The position numbers and the translations under genes were made by a program. This document shows, one piece after another, positions 35,441-48,463 of a DNA stretch of 64,000 nt; position 1 is the stretch's first letter; each line of letters begins with the position of its first letter. The stretch is from Motacilla alba alba (lineage: Eukaryota > Chordata > Aves > Passeriformes > Motacillidae): positions 34,314,911 through 34,378,910 of the forward strand of contig NC_052046.1 in NCBI RefSeq assembly GCF_015832195.1, written 5' to 3'. The notes under the pieces are model-generated. The model made no database searches. It saw only the letters and a list, made by a program, of their open reading frames with translations, and had not been told where the DNA came from.

Positions 35441-38400
35441 AGATTCTTCTCATGACTTTCAAGATCACCATAATGCAAATCCAGACCGTCTAATAAGAGA
35501 GGCCAGCTTAGACAGCTTCATTACTAATGTTCTATCTGTGACCTTTGTTAATAAAAAACTACATTACATACATTGTAAGACCATCAGAAAGGCAATGGTT
35601 TCTATGACTTATGAGAATGTCAAAATGAAAACCAGCTTGTGAGAAAAATAATCAAATTAAGAATTCAATCACCAATTGGTAGATAATATACATCCTAACA
35701 TTGTCCCTTTCAGAAGATCAGTCAGTGGCACTTAGACTAAATTTTAACAATGCATTTCAAAGCTAAGCAAAAACACAGCATTTGTTGGTTCCAGGAAAAA
35801 GAAGATTGTATCAAGACAGAGCCTAAAAGAATCCTTGACAAAGATCCTTGTTCTCTAGCAGCTAGAACAGGACTGGCAGATGAGGTGTGCAGACAATAAG
35901 TGTTTTTCTGAATAGACAAACTAATTTAGTTTAGGAAAATTAAACACTCTGTTGGTTACCTAAAATCTTTCTCAGGTGAAAAACAGAACAGAATGTACAT
36001 TTTGGGGTATCCTGTTTGAGTTACACTTCTATTGTTGTACTGAAAATCATAACCTTTTATTCCATAAAAATAAGTCTAGAATTGTCCTAATGTTGTCTGA
36101 TCTGTGCTGAAGAAGAAAATAGGTTGCTTGCAGCATGATTTAGTTCAAAGTCCAATAGTATGTACTGGCAATCTGTTCCTCATGAAAATTTACTCCAAGG
36201 CTGATAGCACCTACTCAGAGTTTTTGGAGAAGGCTCAACACTATCTTTTGGGTGTTTATCTCATGGCTTTCTGAAGAGACCCAAAGAGTAGTAAGCCAGG
36301 GCATAATCAACTTCTCCACAAAAGGGTAACACCTGCTTATGACTTAGGGTCTTGCTCTTTGCTCTATTTTATATTGCACTAGGTAAAAATGACTTTTAAA
36401 AGAAGCCTCACTGCTATAGACAGAAATTTCACACAGACTGGCTTTTTGCAGGGGGGCTTAGACTTGAAAAAGTAAAAAATAAGCAATGAACTAGATAGCT
36501 GAAAACCAACTTAATTTCTCAAAATTAGTTTTATCTCAGAAAATTACGAACACATCCACTTAAGTACAAACAAAAGTACAAAAAAAAAAGGCAAAACAGT
36601 ACACCAAGAAACTTACTATTTCTGCCTCATCCTCACAAGAAATTAAGAAAACATTACTTTGTAACTGTTGTCATCACTGTAATATTGAGTATTACCAGGA
36701 GACTATACATTTTGTCGCTGTTATTGAAGACAAATTGTTGTGTATTTTATTCCTTTTCCCAGGACAATAGACATTTTATGACCACTGTGTGTTTTTACTC
36801 ATTTGGGGTAAATTTGTAAATGTATGTAGAAGACTGTAGAGTGAAAAATCACTCTGATAAATACTATGAAAAATCCTAAAGAAAAATATGGGAGATTTCA
36901 ACCCCTTACATTTCCTAATGTTATACAAATGCAGTTTAGTATTTTAGAGTGTTTCTTGTTATGATGATAAACGAAATGTTTCCAGTCTGAGGAGGCTACT
37001 GCAACTACTTAGACAACCAAAGCTTTGTGGCTTCTAGATATGTTTGCTATGATGTATTTGCATGAGGAAATGTCCCTGGAGAGATTTGTGAGCCATCATT
37101 TAAACAAAATTACACTCCACAATAGCTATAATTACTGCATTGTACCAGGATTTAAAAAATAATTCATAATAACTTATTTGTTTCTGGATGCATCCCTGTG
37201 CACAGAGTGAGTTTCACTTCTGTAAATGCTCTGATGATCTCACTAACACCACAGTTACATCGGCCCAAAAGGGCTGCTTGTAACCCTGATTCTTCACTCG
37301 AGGTCTGCTACTTAATTACACTTATTCATTCTAAAGACAATGCTACAATGACATGATGTGACATGCATCTGCTGGAAATTATGACTTCTGCCATTTCCAA
37401 CACCTTATCCAACAGCACACAAGCTCAAATGCTTTGAAAGTCATCTCTTTTTCTCATACAATTTCTTAAAAAAAGAAAGGGTGATGAAGAGAGTTGATGG
37501 TTTCGTCTCAAAACTTCTAATCCTTTCCCATAAAAAACCTCTTATGTATGGATTTTTTGTTAGATTCATTACACCCAACTGGATTTGTTTAGGGCATATT
37601 AGGTGTATCTTTTTGAATGCAGAAGACTTCCTTAGAAAAAAAACAAGGAATTATCAAATTGTGGGTGTAATAGTCAACAATATTATTGAAGCTACAAATT
37701 TCTTGGTATCCATAATTAGCTCCATGCAAATATTGTATGAATGAAGCACAGTGTAGTTGTAGATTCAAAACAAATATATCCTCAGGCAGGAGGATGAATG
37801 TTGAATTTTCATGGTTACACTGGCTGTACATTTCCATCAACAGACACAGCAGCTAATGAGTGAAACAGTCACTAGGACAGATTAAAAGATGAAACACTGC
37901 ACCCCTTAAAGACAGAGAATTAATGCATGTGATAAGAGTGTCTCACTTTTTAAAAGCCAATTTTACATTATACCTTTAAGAAATGTGTAAAATAAGCTGG
38001 GGTTTGAGGCTTTTAAAATCTTTCCACATCAATTTAATGACATGTCAAGCTTGAAAAGGAAAAGCGTCAGACTGATTTGATAAGAAAGATGTCAGAAGTA
38101 CATTTATTGAGAAATGTACAAAGAATCATTTTATTTTATGCTAGGAGGGAATAAGTAGAAACAAAGAAGAACAAACTTATGTAAGCAGTGTAAATTACAT
38201 TGACCCTGTGCTATAATTCAGTGATGCTGTACTCATGTAAAACACATATACGTTGATTGGGAGGATTTTATGTACTTAATGTACTTATTTGCCATCTGTT
38301 TTGAGCTAACCAGAGCTTTTCTAATTCCGTAATCTTAACATGCTAACCTCTGAGGTAAAGACATGAAGGAAAACTCAAAATGCTGTCCTTGAAGTTTCAG

Positions 38401-41400
38401 TGAAGCAAATGGGAAAAAAAAACCAAACTATTGTAAAGGGTCACAACTTCTTATGTCCTACATTACACCCATTTAATGCAGAGGGATAGGTTCTCATTTA
38501 GGAAATAACAGATCTCTCACCTCACAAAGAAAGTTGACTACAACCTTGAGGACAAGAACAGTTGAAAAAAGAGAATAAAAAAATCAAAACCTTTGTATTA
38601 GAGTGAAGGCTGGAGATTCACTGCTTTTTAAGTGTTTCCAGAAGAATGCTAAATTAAACTACCCAAAATGCCCAAGATGGGAAATCAGACATAAAAATCT
38701 GAAATATTTGCTGCCCAGAACAACTTCTAGACCTTGTGGACCAAAGCCAGACTTACAAGGTCGCCATTCCGAGTTTGGACTCTTATCTTGCTCTTTGGCC
38801 AGAGGGCTAGGATGACTCTTAGCAAATAACTTTTGGATCCCAAAGCTCCCTTAGTGATTTTTGGTTTGTGAGGCAAGACTGAGCCATGTGGCAGTATTCT
38901 CACATGCTGAACTGAGGTGCAGCACACACCTTTGTACTTCTGGGGTGACAGAAGTCATCCTGGACTCATTACTTATAATCATATAATAAGTGATGCTAGA
39001 GAGAAAGATTTCTGCTTTCCTGTCATAGGGAAATTATGGGATTTCTTATCCTTACTTTTTCCCTGAAGTATTGTGATAGCAAAGAAATTGTTTGGTGTTG
39101 GACAAATATGCATGAGATTTACTCATTTGTATCCACTTTAGTAGTTTAGCAGACACCTGTCAATGTTACTGGAAGATAAGACTACCACATTTTCACTTTT
39201 TTTTAATAGCATTGAAAACCAGCTGAACCAGTGTGACAAAGGCAAAGGACAAATGTCACATTTTAATCCTGTCAGTAAAAAAGCATTTGAAATACTGCCT
39301 CTCACTAAAAATAAATGTGTCTGGGTTTTTTCAATAACATAGCAATTCTACCTGTCAGTTTCCCTCACCACCTACTTTACTAAAAGCAGATTTAAAGGTA
39401 CCCTCATTGATGTAGATGTCACTTGAAAGGAAATCTTCCACAATAAGGGGCCTGGGTGGACAAACAAGTCATAACCAAGAAATCACAAGTCAACCATGTC
39501 AAACCAATGGAGAGAGCTAGCAGAATGGACACATCGAGTCAGTGTGGATCCAGTAGAATGTCAGTGTCAGCATTCTCCTACAGCCTCTCACTTTGCCTGA
39601 ATGTTCAGAGGTTAAAGTAGGAAATTTAGGAAGTAGTTGAAAGTGTCAGAAAATCACAGGAGAATCGTATCTGCACAGAATAACAATGTTTTTCTATTGT
39701 GCCATGGTTTTTGTTCCTTCCTCCTACCAAACAGGCAGCCTGCCATGATGGTGAAGAAAAAAATCCCTGGTATGAATAGCCCTGAAAAATTGACTTTTAC
39801 TAATATAAAACAAAAATAATTTGGAATGGCATAGTTGATTAGATATTCTCCCTTAGAGTAAGCTCAAGAAATTAATTGTTTTCAGGTTGTTCAGAAAGAT
39901 TAAGTCTTTATACCCATATTACCATACTTTTACAGAAATTCACTCCCACCCCAAAATAAACTAAATTATGTTTAGTTTAAATCCTGTGGTCTTTTCAGTG
40001 TTCTCAATTAATTCATTAATTAACAGATATCCTTTTAATTTTAAACTTATTAGTGAGTGATGAAAACAAAGACCCTCAATAATTTTATTGCCACTCAATA
40101 AAGATATCTTTACCGAGATCTTAAAATATTTCTGTGCCAACTCTTTGATGAGTACTACCTACTTTTCTGCCAGAAGAACATACCCCATGTTTGCACTGGT
40201 GTCCGTGTCTGTTCCTGGCATTACTTATCAAGGTTCCCACACCTGGGATCTGGCATCTCCACCTCCCTCTGAAGCCAGGTTCAGGTACAAGTATCAGACC
40301 TTGAAGAAAGGATATCTGCATCTCTCTGCTTTCCCAGGGGATTAGTGAGAAGGAATAGTGAGAAAACACCTTGGACACTGTTCTCTTCTTCCTGTTCTGC
40401 CTGAGATGAGGGTACACAGCTGCCCAGGATGTCCTCCATGCTGACAAGCTCCCAGCTCCATGTGTTATGCTGAAGGAGTTTAATCACAAACAATGAACAT
40501 TGCACAAGATACCAGTGCCTCCTCAAGGTTCTTTATGCCATTCTATTCATGTCATTAGAGAATGTAAGGGAGGTGCATATCAGTTATTTGAAGATGCGAC
40601 CAATTTCAGGATTGAAAAATCTAAATTAGTAAACACTGACAGCACACAATCAAATAAGAAAGTATATACATTTTCATAAGAGTAAGAAAAAAGTAGACAG
40701 ATTCTCATGTGTAATTATCATAACCCTCTAATTTAAATTATTTACTAAGAGGCATATATTTACTTATGAACTTCTCTATTATCAATAAGGAGGGAAAAGG
40801 TTATTCTTTCTATTCTTTCCTTTAAAAGACCTTTCGTTTGGGTAAAGAATTCTGACATTTTTGTGACATAATTTATTTCTGATAAATTCCTTTTATCTAC
40901 TGTATTTCCCAAATCTGTTTGAAGTTCAGACAGCTCTAGACAGATGAAGTCACTGGCACGTATTTAAAAAAAAATCCTGCCTTTGAAATATAATCAATAG
41001 TTTCTACATGATTCAACAAGGAATCTCTAAAGAGAAAAAACAATTCCTCTGTGCTCCCATGAACTGCATTTTTAACAGTCTTTGTGACCCATTCCAAAGT
41101 CTGTGCATTTGACTTAGGGCAACTAAAATAATATGAGCCATATTGGCCAAAAAATCTTCATGAAATGTAAAAAATACACCTAGTTTCAAGAAAGGAGGCC
41201 TTTATAGGTGATGTCCAGGCTTCTGGAAATTCATATCATATTGGATTTTTTTTAAGTTCACTATAGGTCTTTCCTGTGCTTTCTAAGAACGCATTGTCTC
41301 TTTATCGCAATGAAAAATCTACCAGTTTAAGGTAGTCTATCCCATATTGCAGCATTTTGTGAAGCATCTTGTTCAAATTAGCAACAATAATTTTATGAAC

Positions 41401-43179
41401 TCTAGAAATTATTTTCTTTAAAAATATTTCATTTATCTATATTAATTTGGGTTATTATTATGAAAAGATTTTTCAAGCAGGAGACAGTTATTTGAAGGTA
41501 AATAAACTAATAAACTGTTCTAATAAACTGTGTTTAGTAGAACACAGTTCTGCTTCAGATGTGTTGGAGTAAAACTGTCAGGTACCTTATGGCAGCAGAG
41601 TTCAATTGTGACGACTCACAGAGACTCCAGAGAAAGGGCTTTTGGGCTTCAACAAAGAGACAGTGCAGAATAAAGCCCTTTATGATTAAATTACATTACT
41701 GTCACAGTAGAAGCCTTCACAGTTGTTGTTTATAAGCAAGGAAAACCATAGGTTGCCTACATGCACTGTGAAAAAATGTTTGATGAAAAAAATAAATGTA
41801 CCCACAATTGTTTGTCGTTTGCAAAGTATCACTTTGGTCTCTTCCAGCAAACAGTATCAGTCATACACTCCTACAAAACCATGAGAGAACATGGTGAGTA
41901 AGGGAAGCAGGGGAGATGCTGATTTCCTCAGTAAAAGGTGCTCCAATAGCAGCTGTAAATTATGGCAGAGACAACTACAAAAGTAATGTGATTTCCTACT
42001 GGCTGGCCAAGCCAATTCAATCCAAGTGAACCTTCAAAACCTCACTGTAAATTTCTTCCATATATGAGTTCTCTGAAGAAACGCTGACCCACCGTGGTCC
42101 TCCTTCCTTCAGGGATTACACTCATTGTCATCAAGGTCAAGCTTCCTGACCCCTCTCGGGGCGCTCAGCTGCATCCCAAACAGCACACTCCAACTTTGAT
42201 GCTCTTCTCCTCTCCAAGCATCAGTGCTCTTCTGGAGTTGCTCCTGTTTTTCTTTAGATTTCTAAATGCAATTTATATGACTGTAATAGAGCTTTAGTGG
42301 TTTTTCTGATTTACTGGAAGGCAGAATGCATCCCTGAAATGTTTGCACTCCTTTATTTGTGTAAGGAAGAAAAACTGAAATTGTGGGATGCAGGCACAAA
42401 CTGAGAAGATGTAGCAAACAAACTTGTTTGTTAAAGCAGAGGTCTCGCACAGGAAACATGTCTCTGCATCATCGTGCTCTGTCTAGACTAAGCAGTTTTC
42501 ATGCACAGTGAAGGCCAAACTGCTGAAGTTCAAGACTTCATGGCTTGATGATAACATCTAGCTTGTCCTACTGCCTGCAAAAATCACACCACCACTCTGT
42601 ATTTCCTAAATTATTGTACTGAAATTCCCAAAATTTTTAACCTAGACACCATCTTTCCAGCAACATTTGCAACCTTGCTATTTTCCAGTATTTAGAGATC
42701 CATTAATAAAGGCCTGATAAAAATTATTGGTGCAAGCATTTAAATAACAAGGTAACAGTAGCGTTATTGAGAACTGCACTCAAGTGTGAATGGAAGGTAC
42801 CTCTTATCGTCCCTGTCTCCAGGACACATCCAATTAGCCTTCCTGAAGTGTGGCATTACAGACAGGTCTCTCCATTCATTTTTGCTTCTTAAAGTACCCA
42901 GATATGACACCTATTCCACACTAGATTTTGTTGCCATGAAAAAAAATCTATTTGGAAAAATCTGAAGAGGTGTGCAAATATTTTACTTATTAGGTTAGAG
43001 CTGATATAAAGGGATGAGTTCTGTTGGTCTAATTAACAAAGAGAACTTCCTTTCACCAAGAAAAAAAGCTGGAATAATAAAGGCAATTCTCTGAAAGTTT
43101 GAATTAAATTGTACCATTTAATATGGATTTTATTTTTTTTTTCTGATGTTTATTCCTCACAGGAATAATATCCCTCTGG
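35441..43179. other. Unique AT-rich sequence, no gene seen
   Basis: Almost 8 kb with no recognised gene or repeat family. Frames reach 108 codons (40121-40447 minus) with no known domain. The 40180-40450 and 42080-42250 parts are slightly GC-richer. Short A runs occur at about 36580 and 38414. Confidence 0.55.
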
Positions 43180-43257
43180 AAAAAAACAAAAACTTCCCCC
43201 AAAAAAATCAGACAGAACACCACCAACAACAACAACAAAAAAAAAAACAGCAAAAGA
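43180..43257. repeat. A-rich tract with short (CAA)n core
   Basis: A-rich sequence containing about six CAA units near 43222-43240, then eleven A. The frame through it reads a glutamine and lysine run purely because of the repeat. Confidence 0.88.
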
Positions 43258-44952
43258 AACTCTGGCACCTCAGTTGTAATTCTGACAAAAATGTCATTAA
43301 GACTAAATCCTGCAGCTCAGTAGAAAGGGTATACTTACAGAAATTACGTTCACAGTTTAAAGCATTTATAGCTTATTTCTTTTGTCATTAAAAACATGGA
43401 AGACAAAAGATACTACATACATCAGTTGTAATTTTCCTGAATGCAATGTGGGTAGTTAAAATTACTGAGCTTTTACTTTTTATGAGTGTTGTTTAGATGA
43501 AATTCAAAGAATGAAAAAGTTAAACTGTGCCAACATATTTATATATTAACACAGTCATAGGAAGTTTTCACAAATGTATTTGCCATGCAAAAAATTTCCA
43601 TTGACTTCAAAAGAATCGGGTAATATACAGATGAGATACTGAATTTTTCTCTTCCTTCTAAATGGTGCAGCTTCAAGGACATGATTCAACATAGATCATT
43701 TGAGCTCTGGAAGGATGGATGTGATTACAGTACGAACCAAAATAAATATGGATTTGTATGTGCTTGTAAATTTGGAACTTGGCCAGTTTTACTAAAAGGA
43801 TCGTGAAAGTTCATAAGCCTACACATATTTTCAGACGAGTTACGAATGATTTATTGTCCTGTACCAAAACTCATCTTAATATTTTAATGCAAAACATGGC
43901 AAACATTGTTATTGCTTGCATTCACTGAAAATTGACAAATATTTTTTGACCAGTAAGTTTTTCTAAGTTCAGCTAAAACCTTTACAATTTTTTTAATTAA
44001 AAGATTGAGCATCTGCTCTCCTAAGCTATTTGTAGAGATCCTTCAGTAAGTAATTATTACCTTGTAAATGGTGCAGAAAATTTGCTGTGGAGTTGACATG
44101 TAAAACCAGAGGTGTTTCAACATATTTGACCTTTTGGATGTATTATATGCACAGATTATTTTGTATTCCTGACTGGGTGAATAGCATTCTTAAAATTATA
44201 TTTATACTTTGCCCATCCACTATTTTGAAATCAAAGCAATTCCTCATTAACATTTATTAATTTGAATTTTGTGTGGTAGTATTTTCTTTAAAATACCTTA
44301 GCATAATTTTTTGTTAAAATAAAATTTAAGAAAAGTATGCATGCAGAACAATTTCCTGGAAAAATTCCTATGGGCACAGGTTTGCTTAAACATCTTCCCC
44401 TGCCCCCAATAACTGGGGGAGATGGTACTGCAATTTCAGGTGAAACGAATGAAACTAAAGAAAATCTTCATATGAACTTCTAAAAAGTGGAAGTCTTATA
44501 CTTGTGTGTTAGGTGACATCCAGATGGCTTAAAAGGTTGTTTCTAATGTTAATCAAAGTAGTCTAGGAGGCAGATGTTGACACTCTTGGATTTTTTTCAA
44601 AGTTTTCTCATTTTATCTAGGCTAAAGGTATCATTAAAGTAGCTTCACATAGGGTAATTTTGCTAACACTTCTTCCTGGACCAAATTAAGCTCAAAAGTA
44701 GGAAGGCATTAAAACAAAAGATATGCAGTCAAAAAATCTGCATAAAAGGATGAACAATTTCTCATGAAATTGTATTATGATGATAAATTTTTGCAAATAG
44801 AGAATGTAAATTGTCGTCCATATATGAGGATGAATCTGAAATAAGGTTTAAAGAAAATAAATTTTTTAAAAGTGAAGATGTGTTATTGGTGTTTTCCCTG
44901 TTTATCTTTTGTAAATATGTGATAAGGTATTCACACAGATATCCTTTATTTT
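43258..44952. other. Unique AT-rich sequence, no gene seen
   Basis: No open frame of note and no recognised repeat up to the CR1 tail. Confidence 0.6.
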
Positions 44953-45615
44953 ATTCATAGAATCATAGAATTGCTAAGGTCAGAAAAAACTAACAATCAT
45001 CAAGTCCCACTGTCAGCCTAGCACCACAACCATGTTCGCCAGTAAACCCTGTTCACAAGTGCCATATCCACTTTTTAAAAATAGTTCTAGGGATTGTGAT
45101 TCCATCACCTTGCTGTGCAGTTTGTTCTTCATTCCAGTGTTCTTCCTTCCCATGCAAAAACTTATTTCTAAAATCTAATTTAGAGTTCCTCTGGTGCAAC
45201 TTGAGGCCATTTCCCCTTGCTGCTTGTTACACGCAAGAAGTGCCTGACCTAGCTACAACCTCCTGTCAGGGAGCTGCAGGGACAAGCAGTGACCCTCGTC
45301 ATCTTCCTGTTCTCCAGGCTAAACACCCCCAGCTCCCTCAGCTGGTCCCCATAGGACATGTGCTCCAGACCCTTCACCAGCTCCACTGCCGTTCTCTGGA
45401 CTTTCTTCAGTATCTCAAGGTTTTTCTAGTCATGAGGGGTCCAAAACTAGACGCAGCACTCAAGGCACAGCCTCTCTGATGCTCACTACAGCAGGGACAG
45501 TGAAGTGCCTGATTCTGGTGGCCACATTATTGCTGATACAGGCCAAGACATCCCTGGCCTTCTTGGCTACCTGGGCACAGGCTCTTGTTCAGACATTTGT
45601 CGACCAAGAAACTCC
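44953..45615 (-). mobile_element. CR1 non-LTR retrotransposon, 5'-truncated
   Basis: Minus-strand CR1. The 3' tail ATTCATAGAATCATAGAATT (44953-44972) is followed by the GCTAAGGTCAGAAAA block and a 3' UTR of the CR1 type. The body continues through characteristic stretches such as AACTTGAGGCCATTTCC (about 45199), CTCCAGGCTAAACACCCCCA (about 45313) and GCCTTCTTGGCTACCTGGGC (about 45557). It ends close to a GTCGACCAA motif (about 45599-45607) that lies in the reverse transcriptase region of full copies. The 127-codon plus-strand frame at 45096-45479 is antisense to this element and is not a gene. Frames on the coding strand are broken. The 3' UTR differs from the CR1 copies at 16 and 29 kb, suggesting a third subfamily. 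Confidence 0.94.
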
Positions 45616-46655
45616 TCTTGTTTCTTCTATTAAACAAGATGGGCAAAGCTTTAACATGGCTTTTATTTCCTTCGTATTCTTTTGAAGTAAAGCTACTGTC
45701 TGCACAGAAGGGGAACCAAAAATAATGCAAAAGGTCTAAAATTGAGACTGCTTTCTCACTGACCAATCGATTAATGTGATGTTATTATTGATGGTGCTGA
45801 ATAAAAAGGAATCATCTCTGAACCCATGTTCCACTAAGGTCGATGTTTTAGTTTATCTCTGTTAGAAAATTATGCATCTGACATTAGATTCAAACCAGAA
45901 TATATTGTTCTCCTACCTTTGAGACTATCACAGTGGAGGTTATGTTTCAGCCCATTTCTAATATTAATGCAATCTACATTGTGAACATGCCAAATTCTTG
46001 GAGAAAGTAGACATACTTGCTCTGCAAAACAATCCTTTCAGAGAAGAAGACATACCCAAATTCCTTTGAACAAAATGTTAATTTGTAAATTACTGTTGTG
46101 AGAATTTGTGTAGTTCTACTTTATATTGAAATGACAAGATAGCATAAAAAATAATCTTCATTCTTTTAGATGTTATAACATTTGAAGTTATTACTTTATA
46201 AAACAGTTTTTAGCATTCATCTTCTAGTCATATAGGGGTTTGGGTTTTTTTAAATTTCTAACCTAGTTTTCAAAAAAATTTAAAAGTTTTTGGTAATTAG
46301 GAGCACTGAACATCACTAGCCTATAAAAAGGTTTTAGATTAATTAAGAAAAGGAAAGGTAATTATAACTTTTTAAAGATTTCAGTCAGAAAATTGGAGAC
46401 CATGAAATTATTTAGCATTAATCTTTGGGATCCAGTTAAAAGCTTATTAGTGTCCATTCAAAATCTTAAAGGATTTGCAAAGGAAATGCCAAGAAAGTGC
46501 ATAATTATGAAAATACATCTTTTAAGAAAAAAAGAACTTTCAGATCTTGAAGATGAAGGTATTATAACAATCACATAATTTAAGACGCTCAAATAATATG
46601 GATGCCAGACCCCCTATGCAGGGGGAATCCTTCAATGAATTCCAATATTTCCAAA
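45616..46655. other. Unique AT-rich sequence between CR1 fragments
   Basis: About 1 kb of AT-rich sequence. A 61-codon plus-strand frame at 46393-46578 is lysine- and leucine-rich and matches nothing I recognise. Confidence 0.55.
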
Positions 46656-46810
46656 TCTGCTGTCCTTCCTCAGGGAAGTGGTCCCAGCACCAGCCTGACT
46701 GAACTTAAGAGGTGTTGGACAGCACTCAGGCACATGTTGGGATTCTTGTGGATGTCCTGTGCAGGGCCAGGACTTGGACTTTGGGAATCCTTGTGGATCT
46801 TCCAATCTGT
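46656..46810 (+). mobile_element. CR1 3'-end fragment
   Basis: Plus-strand CR1 3' end. Landmarks include CTGTCCTTCCTCAGGGAAGT, CTGAACTTAAGAGGTG, GACAGCACTCAGGCACATG and GATGTCCTGTGCAGGGCCAG, followed by the TTGGACTTTG...ATCCTTGTGG block that precedes the CR1 tail. The terminal octamer repeats are not clearly preserved, and homology fades near 46805. It lies in the opposite orientation to the CR1 about 1 kb away. Confidence 0.85.
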
Positions 46811-46939
46811 CTCAAAATTTTCAAGTCAAGTCCTCACATTTAGATATGTACAAAGTCTTGATGTCTATAAATAGATAAAATCTTTAAATAGACTAGTCAT
46901 CTCAAGAAATTCCAGTTCTCTGTGTGGCAAGTGTGCAAG

Positions 46940-47415
46940 TTGTTTAAGTCATTGCTCATCAACATCTGCTGGAGGATCATCATGAGGGTATTGTCTCTGG
47001 TCCTGATCACGATGTAGAGCAGGATGGACACACCTGGCAGGTATCCACTGTGTTCTGGAGTCCATAGAAATACATGCATACCCATGACCACATGTAACAA
47101 AGTCCCATGGACCTTCCCACTTATTTGTAATAATGTTCTTTACCATTATCTCAGATCTAGGTGATTGAGCATCACCACAAGACTGCAGGATAGAAAATAA
47201 TTCAGGATTGTTGGGTTCTGGGATTTCCCTGGGACTGTTAGGTGGTTCAAGGTGTAAACAGCTTCGGCAACTCTACTTTGTGGGGTCTCGCAACACATTC
47301 CTCTTTTCTGTATTTCTTAAATATGTTTTGGAGTGCCATGGGCATGTTCGACAATGGCTCGTCCTGTTGCTGAAAGGGGGATACCTGTGTGATGTTTTAT
47401 GCCCCATAGTGGAAG
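46940..47415 (-). pseudogene. Retroviral integrase remnant
   Basis: Two blocks on the minus strand resemble a class II retroviral integrase. The first (about 47405 down to 47321) reads WGIKHHTGIP and, a few residues on, AIVEHAHG. This is the region around the third catalytic residue of the core domain, with a glutamate in the expected place, and it ends at an in-frame stop. The second (47146-46949) contains a GPW segment and the run WIPARCVHP, as in the C-terminal DNA-binding domain. The blocks are separated by about 175 bp of degraded sequence. Upstream core residues, the zinc-binding domain and an intact frame are missing. Broken and non-functional. Confidence 0.75.
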
Positions 47416-48440
47416 GAATTGTCTGATGATGGCTTTGTCTCGAGGGTCTGCGGAAAAATGGTGGCTCTAGATTTCGGTGCCCCTAGCAAGTGGTATTCCA
47501 TGGGTAACTTCAGCTGTGGTAGCAGTGGCGTGTGCACAGAGGCTGTAGTGACTTTCGGACCCTGCAGTCTGCCGCTGCTTCCAGGTATAATGTTTGCTGG
47601 GTATCTGGGCATTTGCAGTGATGTACTTCTTGGATCCACCCATGAATTGGCTCTGGTGCTAGCCGCAGCTCTTCCACAGTCAGATTCTGTTCCAGGGTGG
47701 GGTGCATCCCACTGTCTGTACGTCCTGGCACAGGGCAACAAGGCAGTCTCTAATGCCTTGGGTGCTCCACAGTGCGCTCCACGGGTGAGGCGTCCTGGCA
47801 TGGCGCAGCAGCTCAGTCCCACATGGCCATTTTGCTCCCCCGCATGCCCGGAGCGGTGGCCACACCTCCTGTTGGCTGTCCTTATGCTCAGTTCTCCTCA
47901 TCCATCTCAGAAGGGGTCTGCAGCACCCTCTCCCTCTGTGGCTGCCTTAGCAGGTCCATTGGGAGTCTCCATGGCTTAATAACACCAATGGCAGTATCGT
48001 GGCTGCCAACGGGCACTGCTTGGACTATGAGCCTGCCAGCCCAGAGCCATGTTTTAAAATCTCAAGCAGCCCCTTCAGTTATATCCTGTTTGTGGGTTTT
48101 GCACTACATTAGCAGGGAAATTAGAGCCCAGTTATCATACTTTAGAGTTTGTTTCTTTAGCAAAAGTGTCCATACCTGGAAGGTGGGCTCTGCTGGCATA
48201 GAGCCCCATGCTCCCATCCCGGCAACTTCTTCTTAACTCCTCAAAGAAGGAGGGGGTCCAGACCTAGACACAGCTTTCCACGCCATCTTCTGCAGCTCTA
48301 CACAGCTCTATCACAGGTAGCAGCTCTACATGCTGCATTTGCCAGGGTTCCACAGCTGTACACACCACAGGGAGCAGCTCTGTATGCTGCAGGCGGCTGT
48401 TCCAGCTGCCTTCCTGCCTTCTCCACTCTACACATGGAAA
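47416..48440 (-). other. Unassigned internal region of the deleted ERV
   Basis: GC-richer than its surroundings. Several frames are open for 70-190 codons on both strands, including 141 codons at 47397-47822 on the minus strand, but I cannot match any of them securely to gag, protease or dUTPase. The part next to the primer-binding site (about 48240-48440) should be leader sequence and contains local repeats around the motif AGCTCTACA/CAGCTCTAT. How much of this is leader, gag or rearranged material is unknown. Confidence 0.45.
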
Positions 48441-48458
48441 ATCACATCAGGATCACCA
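48441..48458 (-). promoter_or_regulatory. Primer-binding site, tRNA-Trp type
   Basis: Read on the minus strand the 18 bases are TGGTGATCCTGATGTGAT. The tRNA-Trp primer-binding site of avian sarcoma-leukosis viruses is TGGTGACCCCGACGTGAT, giving 15 of 18 matches. All three differences are C to T. It lies 5 bp from the proposed LTR end, as expected for reverse-transcription priming. Confidence 0.8.
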
Positions 48459-48463
48459 GGCAT

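Noticed and set aside
43146..43391. Plus-strand frame with a glutamine run
   Set aside because: The run comes from a short CAA microsatellite and adjoining A tract, with no other coding evidence.
45096..45479. 127-codon plus-strand open frame
   Set aside because: It is the antisense reading of a minus-strand CR1, whose identity is clear from the nucleotide landmarks.
47419..47979. 186-codon plus-strand open frame, the longest in the window
   Set aside because: It lies antisense to the internal region of the minus-strand ERV, has no recognisable domain, and is open mainly because the region is GC-richer.
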